NCBI RefSeq assembly: GCF_014699135.1
Contig: NZ_JACOFT010000002.1
Span: 496,001 to 560,000, forward strand
Origin: Cognatundibacterium aquatile
Lineage (GTDB): Bacteria; Pseudomonadota; Gammaproteobacteria; Burkholderiales; Burkholderiaceae_D
Direction: 5' to 3'
DNA: 64,000 bases
A program made the translations under genes and the position numbers. Under the pieces are notes generated by a model. It had not been told where the DNA came from. It saw only the letters and a list, made by a program, of their open reading frames with translations, and did not search any database. Below are positions 44,479-52,888 of this stretch, piece after piece (the first letter of the stretch is position 1; each line of letters opens with the position of its first letter).

Positions 44479-45744
44479 TTATGCTGCTGTCTTACCAAAT
44501 GAGGCAATAATCACATTCCCACGTTCGATCTGTTCCAGATAGTCGGCATAGTGTTGCATCATCTCTTTGCGCTCTTGCAAGAAGTCCTCACGGTCATAAG
44601 CACCGCCATAAACCTCGCCGGACGCATGGGATAGCTGGCGCTCGATGCGATCAACAGGGTATTTCAATGTCTTTAACACGCCCTTAGCAAGCGATCTAAA
44701 GCCGTGTCCTGTCATCCGTCCACCGTAACCCATGCGTTTTAAGGCTTGCAAGATCATGCCATTACTCAATGGCTTTTCATGGTCGCGCCGGTTCGGGAAT
44801 AGGTATTTACTGCCGCCGGTGTATTGGTGCAACTCTCTCAGCAACTCCCACCCTTGACGCGGCAAAAATGGATGGTGATCGACCATACGCGGGTTAATTC
44901 GTTTCGCCCCCATTTTCATACGCTGCCACGGGATAACCCATTGTTCATTCTTAAGATCAATTTCACTCCACGGCGTTTCTATCAATTCACTGGTACGAAC
45001 GAAAGTTAGCAACATCAAGCGCAAGCCTATGCGGTTAGGCGGGTACATCCGGCCTTCATTTTTACTAATCGCCTTCAGCAAGTCCGGCAACTCTGCCACC
45101 ACAATTGATGCATGGTGTCCCTTTGCTCGTGGCTTCAAGTGATCTTTTAATGCTGGTATAGGATCGTAGTTGCGAAAGCCTTTCACAATGGCATATTTGA
45201 ATATACCGCTAGCTAACGCGGCAATGCGCTTTGTTACTTCTAACGCTCCCCGCTTCTCCACCTGCTGCAAGACTTCCAACATGAGAGGAGTTTCTATTTC
45301 CGATATTGGCAATCTGCCGATTTGGGGAAATAAATCCCTCTCCATTGCTTTAATGTTCTGCTCAGCAGTCTGGGGCTGCCATGCGCTTTCAGCTTTCTTC
45401 TTATGCCACTCTCTTGCGATGACCTCAAAAGTATTCGATGCCAATGTATTTGCAGCTCGCTTTTTTTCCTCGCGGTCTTTGGCAGGATCTATACCGCCCT
45501 TGAGTAACTTTCGAGCCGCTAGGCATTTATCCCTCGCATCAGCTAGGGAAACCAAAGGGTATTCACCAAAAGTTAAGCGATTATTCTTACCATTAGGCTG
45601 CCTATATGCCATGCGCCATCTTTTCTTACCCGTGGGCATTACTTCTAAGTACATACCATTACCATCAGCTAAGGTATAGGTCTTGTCCTTAGGCTTGGCA
45701 TTTCTAACTTGAATGTCAGTGAGTGGGGTCGCTAGTTTTGGCAT
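44479..45744 (-). CDS. int: P4-type tyrosine integrase
   Basis: 421 residues, full length. The N-terminal Arm-DNA-binding domain (LTDIQVRNAKPKDKTYTLAD, NRLTFGEYPLVSLADARDK) is followed by a SAM-like domain and the catalytic domain. Catalytic residues are visible: Arg in FVRTSELIETPWSEID, His-x-x-Arg in TGHGFRSLAKGV, His in QLSHASGEVYGGAY and the Tyr nucleophile in GGAYDRE. It recombines the element into the tRNA-Ser 3' end. The start codon touches the first of three tandem 15-base repeats, so the integrase probably represses its own promoter. Confidence 0.96.
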   Translation of the reverse strand: MPKLATPLTDIQVRNAKPKDKTYTLADGNGMYLEVMPTGKKRWRMAYRQPNGKNNRLTFGEYPLVSLADARDKCLAARKLLKGGIDPAKDREEKKRAANTLASNTFEVIAREWHKKKAESAWQPQTAEQNIKAMERDLFPQIGRLPISEIETPLMLEVLQQVEKRGALEVTKRIAALASGIFKYAIVKGFRNYDPIPALKDHLKPRAKGHHASIVVAELPDLLKAISKNEGRMYPPNRIGLRLMLLTFVRTSELIETPWSEIDLKNEQWVIPWQRMKMGAKRINPRMVDHHPFLPRQGWELLRELHQYTGGSKYLFPNRRDHEKPLSNGMILQALKRMGYGGRMTGHGFRSLAKGVLKTLKYPVDRIERQLSHASGEVYGGAYDREDFLQERKEMMQHYADYLEQIERGNVIIASFGKTAA

Positions 45745-45817
45745 TTTGCATCCATGAGTTTTGCATCCATGAGTTTTGCATCCATGAGGCTATGGATGAA
45801 AGCATGGATGCAAAAAA
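45744..45817. repeat. Right arm-type integrase sites
   Basis: Three exact tandem copies of TTTTGCATCCATGAG (45744-45758, 45759-45773, 45774-45788), then inverted copies TATGGATGAAA and CATGGATGCAAAAAA (45803-45817). The last is identical to the left-end site at 40542. Confidence 0.85.
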
Positions 45818-45856
45818 CATGGGTGTCAATAGGCAAACTTTGGCGCTACAGGCGTA

Positions 45857-45894
45857 AAAAAACCCCTAAGCGTTTGATTTCTTAGGGGTTTTTT
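45857..45894. terminator. Terminator downstream of tRNA-Ser
   Basis: AAAAAACCCCTAAG (45857-45870) and CTTAGGGGTTTTTT (45881-45894) form a perfect 14-base stem with T- and A-runs on either strand. It lies 30 bases past the tRNA 3' end, inside the element. Confidence 0.9.
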
Positions 45895-45924
45895 GGCAAA
45901 CTTTGTTAAAGTTTGCGGTGTTCT

Positions 45925-46014
45925 TGGCGGAAGCTGTGAGATTCGAACTCACGAAGGCTTTAACACCTCGCCAGTTTTCAAGACTGGTGCATTCAACCGC
46001 TCTGCCAAGCTTCC
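45925..46014 (-). tRNA. serT: tRNA-Ser(UGA)
   Basis: 90 bases with encoded CCA. The acceptor GGAAGCT (46014-46008) pairs with AGCTTCC. The anticodon loop CTTGAAA gives UGA. There is a long variable arm, typical of tRNA-Ser (GGCGAGGTGTTAAAGCC region), and a T-loop GTTCGAATC. It is the integration site of the mini-element; its 3' half forms the right attachment core. Confidence 0.96.
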
Positions 46015-46075
46015 GAGCCTCGCATTATATCCTGATAGCGATACGCAAAACAAGCCTCGGCGACGATTTTTTGCC

Positions 46076-48091
46076 TTAAAAGACTTTACCGATCAGTTTC
46101 ACAATCTCTTGCGGGGATGTCGGCCTTGAAAACAGGAAGCCTTGCACTTCATCACAAGATGTGGCACTCAAAAATTGATACTGATCCGTTGTCTCAACCC
46201 CTTCCGCAACAACCTTCAGCTGCAGTTGGTGCGCCATAACAATAATCGCACTCGCAATCGCACAATCACTTGCATCAGCAGGGATGCCCTGCACAAAAGA
46301 ACGGTCAATTTTGATGGATGAGATTGGAAAGCGCTTCAGATACGAAAGACTGGAATAGCCAGTGCCAAAATCGTCCAGTGCCAGACTAACGCCGAGTGCA
46401 ACCAGTTGCTCCATAATCGCGATCACACTCTCGGTGTTGTGCATCAGCATACTTTCAGTGATTTCAAGTTCCAGCCAGTCTGGTGAAATCTGATATTGCC
46501 GCAGTACCGATTCAATTTTCGATGGTAAGCCACTGGTGAATTCATTGGCCGACAGATTGACTGCGATTCTGAACGGAGTCAGGCCTGCATCCTGCCATGA
46601 TTTCGCTTGCTGGCAGGCTGAGTTTAAGACCCAGGCATCAATTTGCAGAATCAGCCCAGTCTCTTCAGCAATGGAAATAAATTCCACTGGAGAGATTAAA
46701 CCGCGCTCAGGATGTTGCCAACGCAGCAGAACCTCAACGCTAACCAGGGTGCGCGTCTGCACGTCGATCTTCGGTTGATATACCAGGAAAAACTCTTGCT
46801 GATGAAGCGCTTTGCGTAAGCCAGACTCAAGGAACAACTTTCCGGCAATGTGTGCATCCATACCCTGACTGTAAAACGCATAACTACCCGAAATGCCAGC
46901 ACCATTGCGCTTTGCTTTAAACATTGCAATATCTGCACGTTGCAACAAACTATCCGCGTCCATTCCATCTTCCGGAAACAGACTGATACCGATACTGGCG
47001 CTGACGCGTAGCTCATGTGTGCCGATATCAAATGCAGAATCAAGGGATGAGAGAATTTTTTGCGCGACAAGACTGGCGTGATAATACTGATTCACATCGG
47101 TTAAAGCGATGGCAAATTCATCGCTACCCAAACGGGCAATAATGTCTTCGTTTCGCAGAGTTTGCTGGAAACGTCTGGCAACCTGCATCAACAAAGCATC
47201 GCCAATCTGGCGCCCGAATGTATCGTTCACAGGCTTAAAGCGATTTAAATCGATAAAGAGCAACGCACCACTTGTTTGTTTACGTCGCAATTGCTGCAAA
47301 GACTGATCAACCAGTTGTTTAAACAAACTACGATTGGGAAGCTGTGTCAGGGTATCGAAATAAGCAAGGCGATTAATTTTTAGTTCTGCCTCTTTGCGTT
47401 GAGTGATATCACTGAGATATCCGACAATGCCGACCGGCTGATTATCCTGACTAATGAGTGTAGACAAGGTCAGGCTGGCCCAGAACACCTCTCCTGACTT
47501 TTTTCGGCGGCGCACCTCCATCTCGCGACCGCCATGTTCCAGAAAATGATCGAAAAACGCTGGCGATCCTTCATCTGACTCTTCATTGTTGTACAAGAAC
47601 AGAATATTCTTCCCGAGCACTTCGTCAGAGCGATAACCAAATAATTTTTCGGCACCACGATTCCAGCTCAGTATGAAGCCAGCCAGATCCATCGTAATCA
47701 CCGATTCATGAATCTGATCCAGTATCTGCGTCTGCAACATATGTTGTTGCAAATTCATATCTTGTTGCTGCAAAAGATGCTGACGTTTAGCAAACAGGCG
47801 GGCAGTCAACACGGCCAACGCATTCACTTTTTCCAGATCCGCCTCGGAATAAACACCCTGTTTAGCGGCGAGCAGATAATAAGTCTCCGGCGAAACAGAA
47901 ACACAAAATCCCTGCCCGGACATCCCAGACGCAACGGTGCCTCGTTCGTAACTGACCGCCCCATCAGAAAATAAGGTATGCGCAATCCGGTTAATTTCAC
48001 TGTCCAGATCACGCCCATTCAGGCTAAGAACAGCCTCACCCAAAGTGACGCCGAGACTCAGATTAAGTACATCAACAGATGTTTCCGTCAT
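46076..48091 (-). CDS. PAS-GGDEF-EAL cyclic-di-GMP signalling protein
   Basis: 671 residues from the ATG at 48091, which forms TGATG with the HDOD gene stop. Order: an N-terminal region with a possible sensor fold, a PAS domain (LDQIHESVITMDLAGFILSW to GYLSDITQRK, about 125-245), a GGDEF-type domain with degenerate signature GSDEF but an intact RxxD I-site (RNEDIIARLGSDEF), and an EAL domain (EVLLRWQHPE, ITESML, DDFGTGYSSLSYL, KIDRSFVQ, EGVE). The EAL residues look complete, so phosphodiesterase activity is likely, perhaps regulated by the GGDEF part. Confidence 0.94.
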   Translation of the reverse strand: MTETSVDVLNLSLGVTLGEAVLSLNGRDLDSEINRIAHTLFSDGAVSYERGTVASGMSGQGFCVSVSPETYYLLAAKQGVYSEADLEKVNALAVLTARLFAKRQHLLQQQDMNLQQHMLQTQILDQIHESVITMDLAGFILSWNRGAEKLFGYRSDEVLGKNILFLYNNEESDEGSPAFFDHFLEHGGREMEVRRRKKSGEVFWASLTLSTLISQDNQPVGIVGYLSDITQRKEAELKINRLAYFDTLTQLPNRSLFKQLVDQSLQQLRRKQTSGALLFIDLNRFKPVNDTFGRQIGDALLMQVARRFQQTLRNEDIIARLGSDEFAIALTDVNQYYHASLVAQKILSSLDSAFDIGTHELRVSASIGISLFPEDGMDADSLLQRADIAMFKAKRNGAGISGSYAFYSQGMDAHIAGKLFLESGLRKALHQQEFFLVYQPKIDVQTRTLVSVEVLLRWQHPERGLISPVEFISIAEETGLILQIDAWVLNSACQQAKSWQDAGLTPFRIAVNLSANEFTSGLPSKIESVLRQYQISPDWLELEITESMLMHNTESVIAIMEQLVALGVSLALDDFGTGYSSLSYLKRFPISSIKIDRSFVQGIPADASDCAIASAIIVMAHQLQLKVVAEGVETTDQYQFLSATSCDEVQGFLFSRPTSPQEIVKLIGKVF

Positions 48092-49278
48092 CACATATCC
48101 CGGCAGACCTGATTGACCCACACGTACGCGTCACAAATACAATCGTAATAGCTATCTGCATCTAATTCCAACAATCTCGTTTGTTCGTTTAACGCCATGG
48201 TGTTTGTGCGGTCCGCGAGTTCAACTAAACAAAGGCACTGCCCCAGTTTTCCAGATCTGTATAACAACGCGCGCAAAATATCCTCATGCAATTGCAAAGG
48301 CTGAAGTACCTCCGACAACGCACTGCCAAACAATTTATCCAACAAGGAAAACATACCGACCATAAATGCAGCATCCAGATCGTATTTACTTGCACCAAGC
48401 TTCTGAAATACAGCTTCCATCATACTGGCGCGAAATGCGGCTCGCGCCATCAAGGGGTTAAGCGCACCACCCAGATCCTGCTGACGCGCATATAACAGCA
48501 ACTGTAACCAGCGCTGCAATTGCCTGCGACCTAATAAACTGATGGCTTGGCCAAAGGAAGAAACGCGCACCGATTGACTGAAAGCGGCGGAACTGACTAA
48601 TTTGAACAGCATGAAAGACAAGGTGGGATCTTGTTTTATTAAATTTTCAAGTTCATCGGAGTCGGCATCACGGGAAAGCAATCCCAGTAATTTCAGCAAA
48701 CGCGTGCGAGCCGAGCTATCCACCGCTTTATTTTTTGCTGGAGGATTAAACGCATAATCTCCTGAAAACAAAGTAAAGCCTGCTTGCTTTGCTTGCTCCA
48801 ACTCTATCGAAGACGAGAGTTGTTTCGCCCAATGCTGACCGCTGCTAAGACGTGTGATCCAGGGTCTGCAACTTAATGGCACACCATTAGTACAGTCGAC
48901 CGCAACGTGCCGGGCATCCGTCCAACGCAATTCTGTTTGCGCATTTAACTGATCAGTGACTATTCTGAGTCCGTTATTGACGATGTCATTCAACTTGGCG
49001 TGATTCGACTCTTCAGCACATAGTTCATCAGACACGCAGAGCACGATCCGGGAGCCAGACAGACTGGTATGCAAATCTGCTGGTATTTCTTGCAAATCCT
49101 CAACAGAAACGAAATAACTGATATCAGCAAGTCTGTCGAAAAAACTTGTGTTCTGCCAGTGCTCCAGCGTACTGAATACAACGCTCTGCGACATGGCACC
49201 AAAATCCGGATAAATCGCAGACAACTGCTGCTGCGAATTCATGACTGGCAAAAAAGAAGGGATAAATGATTGGTACAT
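48091..49278 (-). CDS. HDOD-domain protein with a degenerate EAL-like front
   Basis: About 395 residues from the ATG at 49278; ATG 49242 is possible. The N-terminal half (VFSTLEHWQNTSFFDRLADI, then AKQAGFTLFSGDYAFNPP) resembles the non-catalytic EAL of YuxH-type proteins, with no E-x-L. The HDOD domain is in LLKLLGLLSRDADSDELENL to LELADRTN (about 190-370), with SSAAFSQSVRVSSFGQAIS and LLGRRQLQRWLQLLL. HDOD proteins mediate signalling without known enzymatic activity. It is translation-coupled to the GGDEF/EAL gene, so the pair is likely one pathway. Confidence 0.87.
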   Translation of the reverse strand: MYQSFIPSFLPVMNSQQQLSAIYPDFGAMSQSVVFSTLEHWQNTSFFDRLADISYFVSVEDLQEIPADLHTSLSGSRIVLCVSDELCAEESNHAKLNDIVNNGLRIVTDQLNAQTELRWTDARHVAVDCTNGVPLSCRPWITRLSSGQHWAKQLSSSIELEQAKQAGFTLFSGDYAFNPPAKNKAVDSSARTRLLKLLGLLSRDADSDELENLIKQDPTLSFMLFKLVSSAAFSQSVRVSSFGQAISLLGRRQLQRWLQLLLYARQQDLGGALNPLMARAAFRASMMEAVFQKLGASKYDLDAAFMVGMFSLLDKLFGSALSEVLQPLQLHEDILRALLYRSGKLGQCLCLVELADRTNTMALNEQTRLLELDADSYYDCICDAYVWVNQVCRDM

Positions 49279-49282
49279 CGAA

Positions 49283-50542
49283 TTACACGTCACGCAAGAA
49301 AATTTCCTGAAGATCATTCAAAAATAACCTCCCCGTCGGGGTCGGTGAAATTGTCTGATGATCTCTTTGTATCAGTCCTTTTTTCTCGGCAAGTTGCAAT
49401 TCTTTCTCTATTGAATTCAGCAGCAGACCAGTACGATCCTGAAATAAATTGACAGGAAACCCCTGATTCAAACGTAAGGCATTCAGCATAAATTCAAATG
49501 GCAAATCGCGTGCATCGATCTCATTCGACTCCTGAACTGCATTACCAGCCATACTCGCCTCAATAAATGCTTTCGGCTGTTTGAAGCGAGCCTGACGAAC
49601 TATGCGATGTGGAAACGAGAGTTTGGAATGAGCGCCTGCACCGATCCCCAGATAATCACCAAAATTCCAGTAATTCTGATTGTGCCGGGATGCTTTACCG
49701 GGTTGCGCATACGCCGACACTTCGTAGTTAACGTAGCCCGCGCCTGCCATCTTCGCGTGTATCAACTCCTGCATTTCTGCGCTTGTATCATCATCAGGAA
49801 TTGCTGGCGGATATTTGGCAAAATAGGTATTCGGCTCTAACGTCAGGTGATACAGGGATAAATGTGGCGGAGCAAAAGACAGCGCCATCTCAATGTCTTG
49901 CTGCGTTTCAGTCAGCGTTTGCCCCGGCAACGCAAACATCAGATCGAGATTGAAATTATCAAAATGTGTTTTAGCAATATCAATTGCACGTTTAGCGTCA
50001 TCACCGTTATGAATACGCCCCAAAGAAGCAAGGTGCTGTGAGTTGAAACTTTGTATGCCTACTGATAAGCGATTAATTCCGCTCTGTCTGAACGAGCGAA
50101 ATTTTTCGGTTTCAAAAGTTCCGGGATTCGCTTCCAGCGTAATTTCTGCGCCACCATCTATCGGTAATAATGTACGGATATCCGACAACAAGCGATCAAC
50201 ACCCCCAGCCGACATCAGGCTTGGCGTGCCTCCGCCAATAAATACCGTATAAATTTTACGCCCCCAGATCAGGGGCAACGAAGCTTCAAGGTCTGCGCGC
50301 AACGCCGTCAGATAAGCGTCTTCGTCAAAACGTCCCTTTACTTCATGCGAATTAAAATCACAGTAAGGGCATTTACTGACGCACCAGGGAAAGTGAATAT
50401 ACAAAGACAGCGGCGGCAACACTGACAGACTCAGACTGCCCGGAGACAAAAATTTTGTCGCAACATCTTGTGGAATTTGGGAGATATCCGTCGTTGGTCG
50501 CACTGTGCCAGTTAACTGAGATACCGGTTTAATCGGAATCAT
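49283..50542 (-). CDS. hemW: Radical SAM haem chaperone HemW
   Basis: 419 residues. The radical SAM site C-x3-C-x2-C is in PWCVSKCPYCDFNSHEV; the last Phe/Asn replaces the fourth Cys of HemN, which marks HemW. GGGTPSLM and SVGIQSFNSQHLASLGR follow, and a C-terminal HemN_C wing. HemW inserts haem into respiratory enzymes. The ATG follows the rdgB stop without a gap (TAA ATG). The extra 45 residues at the N-terminus (up to SLSVLPPLSLYIHFPW) are longer than usual. Confidence 0.95.
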   Translation of the reverse strand: MIPIKPVSQLTGTVRPTTDISQIPQDVATKFLSPGSLSLSVLPPLSLYIHFPWCVSKCPYCDFNSHEVKGRFDEDAYLTALRADLEASLPLIWGRKIYTVFIGGGTPSLMSAGGVDRLLSDIRTLLPIDGGAEITLEANPGTFETEKFRSFRQSGINRLSVGIQSFNSQHLASLGRIHNGDDAKRAIDIAKTHFDNFNLDLMFALPGQTLTETQQDIEMALSFAPPHLSLYHLTLEPNTYFAKYPPAIPDDDTSAEMQELIHAKMAGAGYVNYEVSAYAQPGKASRHNQNYWNFGDYLGIGAGAHSKLSFPHRIVRQARFKQPKAFIEASMAGNAVQESNEIDARDLPFEFMLNALRLNQGFPVNLFQDRTGLLLNSIEKELQLAEKKGLIQRDHQTISPTPTGRLFLNDLQEIFLRDV

Positions 50543-51127
50543 TTATTTCAATTTCTCAAATAATGCACGCAATGCCTGTCCTCGGTGCGATAACTGATTT
50601 TTTTGCTCTGCTGATAGTTCTGCAACTGTTTTGTTCAGCGAAGGAATCCAGAAATGCGGATCATATCCGAAACCATTCTCACCACGCGCACTGGAAACAA
50701 TTTCACCATTCCATATGCCATCAGCAATCACCGGCTGGGGATCGTGTTCTGAACGAACCAGAACCAGCACGCAATAATAATATGCTGATTTATCGGCCTT
50801 ATTTTGCAGATCAGCGATCAGCTTTTGATTATTTCTGGAATCCGATTTCGGTTCACCGGCGTATCTGGCAGAAAATACCCCGGGAGCACCTTGCAGGGCA
50901 TTCACGCAAATGCCTGAATCATCGGCCAGTGCGGGTAAACCTGTCAGTTTTGATGCGTGCCGGGCTTTGGCAAGCGCATTTTCGACAAAACTGAAAAAGG
51001 GCTCATCCGCTTCCGGCACATCAAACTCTGACTGCGAATACAGCTCAACGCCAAGTGGCGAAAGTATCTGGTAAAACTCTTTCAGCTTGCCTTGATTATT
51101 GGAGGCCAGTACGATTTTTTTTGTCAT
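50543..51127 (-). CDS. rdgB: XTP/dITP diphosphatase (HAM1 family)
   Basis: 194 residues. It hydrolyses non-canonical purine triphosphates (dITP, XTP) to keep them out of DNA and RNA. IVLASNNQGKLKEFYQILS binds the phosphate, LTGLPALADDSGICVNALQG and ENGFGYDPHFWIPSL give metal and base contacts, and QLSHRGQALRALFE closes. It lies 10 bases after rph and directly before hemW. Confidence 0.96.
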   Translation of the reverse strand: MTKKIVLASNNQGKLKEFYQILSPLGVELYSQSEFDVPEADEPFFSFVENALAKARHASKLTGLPALADDSGICVNALQGAPGVFSARYAGEPKSDSRNNQKLIADLQNKADKSAYYYCVLVLVRSEHDPQPVIADGIWNGEIVSSARGENGFGYDPHFWIPSLNKTVAELSAEQKNQLSHRGQALRALFEKLK

Positions 51128-51137
51128 TACAATCTAC

Positions 51138-51875
51138 TCAGTTTTCCAACAAACCGAGTACCTGTTTTTGCAAGTCGATGAGATCATTAATGCCACTCTC
51201 AGCAAGATCAAGCAATTGATTCATCGTGCCACGATCAAACGCGACGCCTTCGGCGGTTCCCTGAACTTCGATGAAATGCCCTGCATCGGTCATCACCACA
51301 TTCATATCGGTATCACAACTGGAATCCTCAGGATAATCGAGATCCAACACCGGGAGCCCCTGATAAACACCGACAGAAACTGCAGCGACAAAATTTTTGA
51401 GCGGAACCTGCGCAATCACGCCATTTGCAACCAGTTTGGAAAAGGCGTCAAAGGCTGCGACCATTGCGCCAGAAATAGCAGCAGTACGCGTTCCGCCATC
51501 GGCCTGAATCACATCACAATCGAGATGCAATGTACGTTCACCAAATGCATTCAGATCAAATGCTGCACGTAAAGAACGACCTATCAGCCGTTGAATTTCC
51601 TGAGTACGTCCAGATTGCTTACCCTTGGCCGCTTCGCGGTCCATACGCGTGTGCGTGGATCTTGGCAGCATACCGTATTCTGCAGTGAGCCAGCCCTGCC
51701 CTTTTCCTTTCAGAAAGCCAGGAACTTTATCTTCAATACTGGCCGTGCAAATCACGCGGGTATCGCCAAACTCTATCAGTACAGAACCCTCGGCATGTTT
51801 CGTAAAATGGCGGCTGATAACGACAGGCCGCAAAGCGTCCGCTGCGCGGCCGCTAGGGCGTTGAATATGAGACAT
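51138..51875 (-). CDS. rph: Ribonuclease PH
   Basis: 245 residues. Phosphorolytic 3'-5' exoribonuclease for tRNA maturation and rRNA decay. [53 protein letters not shown] and [18 protein letters not shown] contain the phosphate- and RNA-binding residues. The frame is intact to the C-terminus; the E. coli K-12 type frameshift is not present. It lies 3 bases after the PP2C gene, so co-transcription is likely. Confidence 0.97.
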   Translation of the reverse strand: MSHIQRPSGRAADALRPVVISRHFTKHAEGSVLIEFGDTRVICTASIEDKVPGFLKGKGQGWLTAEYGMLPRSTHTRMDREAAKGKQSGRTQEIQRLIGRSLRAAFDLNAFGERTLHLDCDVIQADGGTRTAAISGAMVAAFDAFSKLVANGVIAQVPLKNFVAAVSVGVYQGLPVLDLDYPEDSSCDTDMNVVMTDAGHFIEVQGTAEGVAFDRGTMNQLLDLAESGINDLIDLQKQVLGLLEN

Positions 51876-51878
51876 AAA

Positions 51879-52820
51879 TTAATCTTTAGAAGTAATACGG
51901 GATGACTTATGGATCGCATTGCGGATTTCAGCAATCGCTTTTTCGATCTCTGCATCATTGAAAATATCGTGTTCTGCACTATCCGAAGCGACATCTGGAT
52001 CAACAGGTGCCTGTATGGTAGTCGTAATGGAACCAATAGGTAAAGTATTAGTGGAAATAATGGAGGAATCCTCCAGTCTGTTATCGCCTTCCCACATCAT
52101 TGCCAGCGCCGTCGTGTTATCACTGTGTTTGCCAGCAATACTGACCGCTGAGCGTATCAGTTCCGGAATTGCACGAACAATGGTGTGTTCGTGCAAACGT
52201 TGAGCCAGCATATGATCTGGCAACATAGACCAGAAACCGTCTGAGCAAAGCAGAATAATATCGCCCGGCTGCAACGCAGCACGCCGTGAGAGTTCAACAA
52301 TAGGGGCATTCGGCGCTCCCAGACAGTTGAACAACTTATTGCGATCAGGATGTGTGTGACGCTCCGATGGGTCCACCTTCCCCTGTGCAATCAGGGTTTC
52401 CAGACGAGAATGATCTTTCGTACGCAAGAGTATCTGCCCTTGACGCATCCAGTACAAACGGGAATCGCCACAATGTGCCCAATAAGCGTACCCATTCTGA
52501 ATCAGACAAGCAACGATGGTGGTGCGCGGGGTTTCCGGCAAATTATTCAACGTATGATAACGATGTATTTCCTGATGTGCCGCTAAAAAACTATCCTCCA
52601 GAAATCGCTCCGGGCGTCCAACCAAAGGATGTGCCTGCTGCTGAAATAGCGAGCCTATCGTCTGCATAGCGATGGCTGCCGCCATCTCGCCAAGGATATG
52701 ACCGCCCATGCCATCTGCCAATAGCAACAAAATCGCATCACGGGTAAAGCTATATCCCATGCGATCCTGATTGACCTTGCGGCCGCCAATGTGACTTTCT
52801 TGATAAACGGAAAAGCGCAT
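51879..52820 (-). CDS. PP2C-family protein serine/threonine phosphatase
   Basis: 313 residues from the ATG at 52820 (MRFSVYQESHIGGRKVNQDR). Metal-binding Asp residues are in RKVNQDRMGY, LLADGMGGHILGEMAAAIA, HCGDSRLYWMRQG, LCSDGFWSML and KHSDNTTALAMM, the full PP2C set. Removes phosphates placed by the neighbouring kinase. A C-terminal tail of 50 residues (rich in Asp/Glu) is extra. It lies between the kinase gene and rph. Confidence 0.95.
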   Translation of the reverse strand: MRFSVYQESHIGGRKVNQDRMGYSFTRDAILLLLADGMGGHILGEMAAAIAMQTIGSLFQQQAHPLVGRPERFLEDSFLAAHQEIHRYHTLNNLPETPRTTIVACLIQNGYAYWAHCGDSRLYWMRQGQILLRTKDHSRLETLIAQGKVDPSERHTHPDRNKLFNCLGAPNAPIVELSRRAALQPGDIILLCSDGFWSMLPDHMLAQRLHEHTIVRAIPELIRSAVSIAGKHSDNTTALAMMWEGDNRLEDSSIISTNTLPIGSITTTIQAPVDPDVASDSAEHDIFNDAEIEKAIAEIRNAIHKSSRITSKD

Positions 52821-52888
52821 GAACAGTAGTAATGCTTTAAATAACAATTAATAAAAAAGGTAACCTGACAGTACGAGCACAAACATCG

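Larger units (their letters stand above)
40455..45948. mobile_element. 5.5-kb integrated mini-element in tRNA-Ser
   Basis: Limits are set by a tRNA-like core at each end (40462-40478 and 45932-45948, 15 of 17 bases alike) and by CATGGATGCAAAA arm-type repeats just inside both ends. Content on the minus strand: P4-type integrase next to the tRNA, an 81-residue protein, a DUF6387-like protein, AlpA, a 34-residue ORF, a HTH_39 protein, a 47-residue ORF and a winged-helix Rep-like protein with phased palindromic sites, then about 1 kb without clear genes. No relaxase, packaging or capsid gene is visible. It is AT-richer than its surroundings. Satellite-like or mobilizable status is inference. Confidence 0.8.

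Noticed and set aside
45744..45788. Three tandem 15-base repeats considered as a CRISPR remnant
   Set aside because: They are contiguous with no spacers, and copies occur at the other end of the element; integrase arm sites explain them better.
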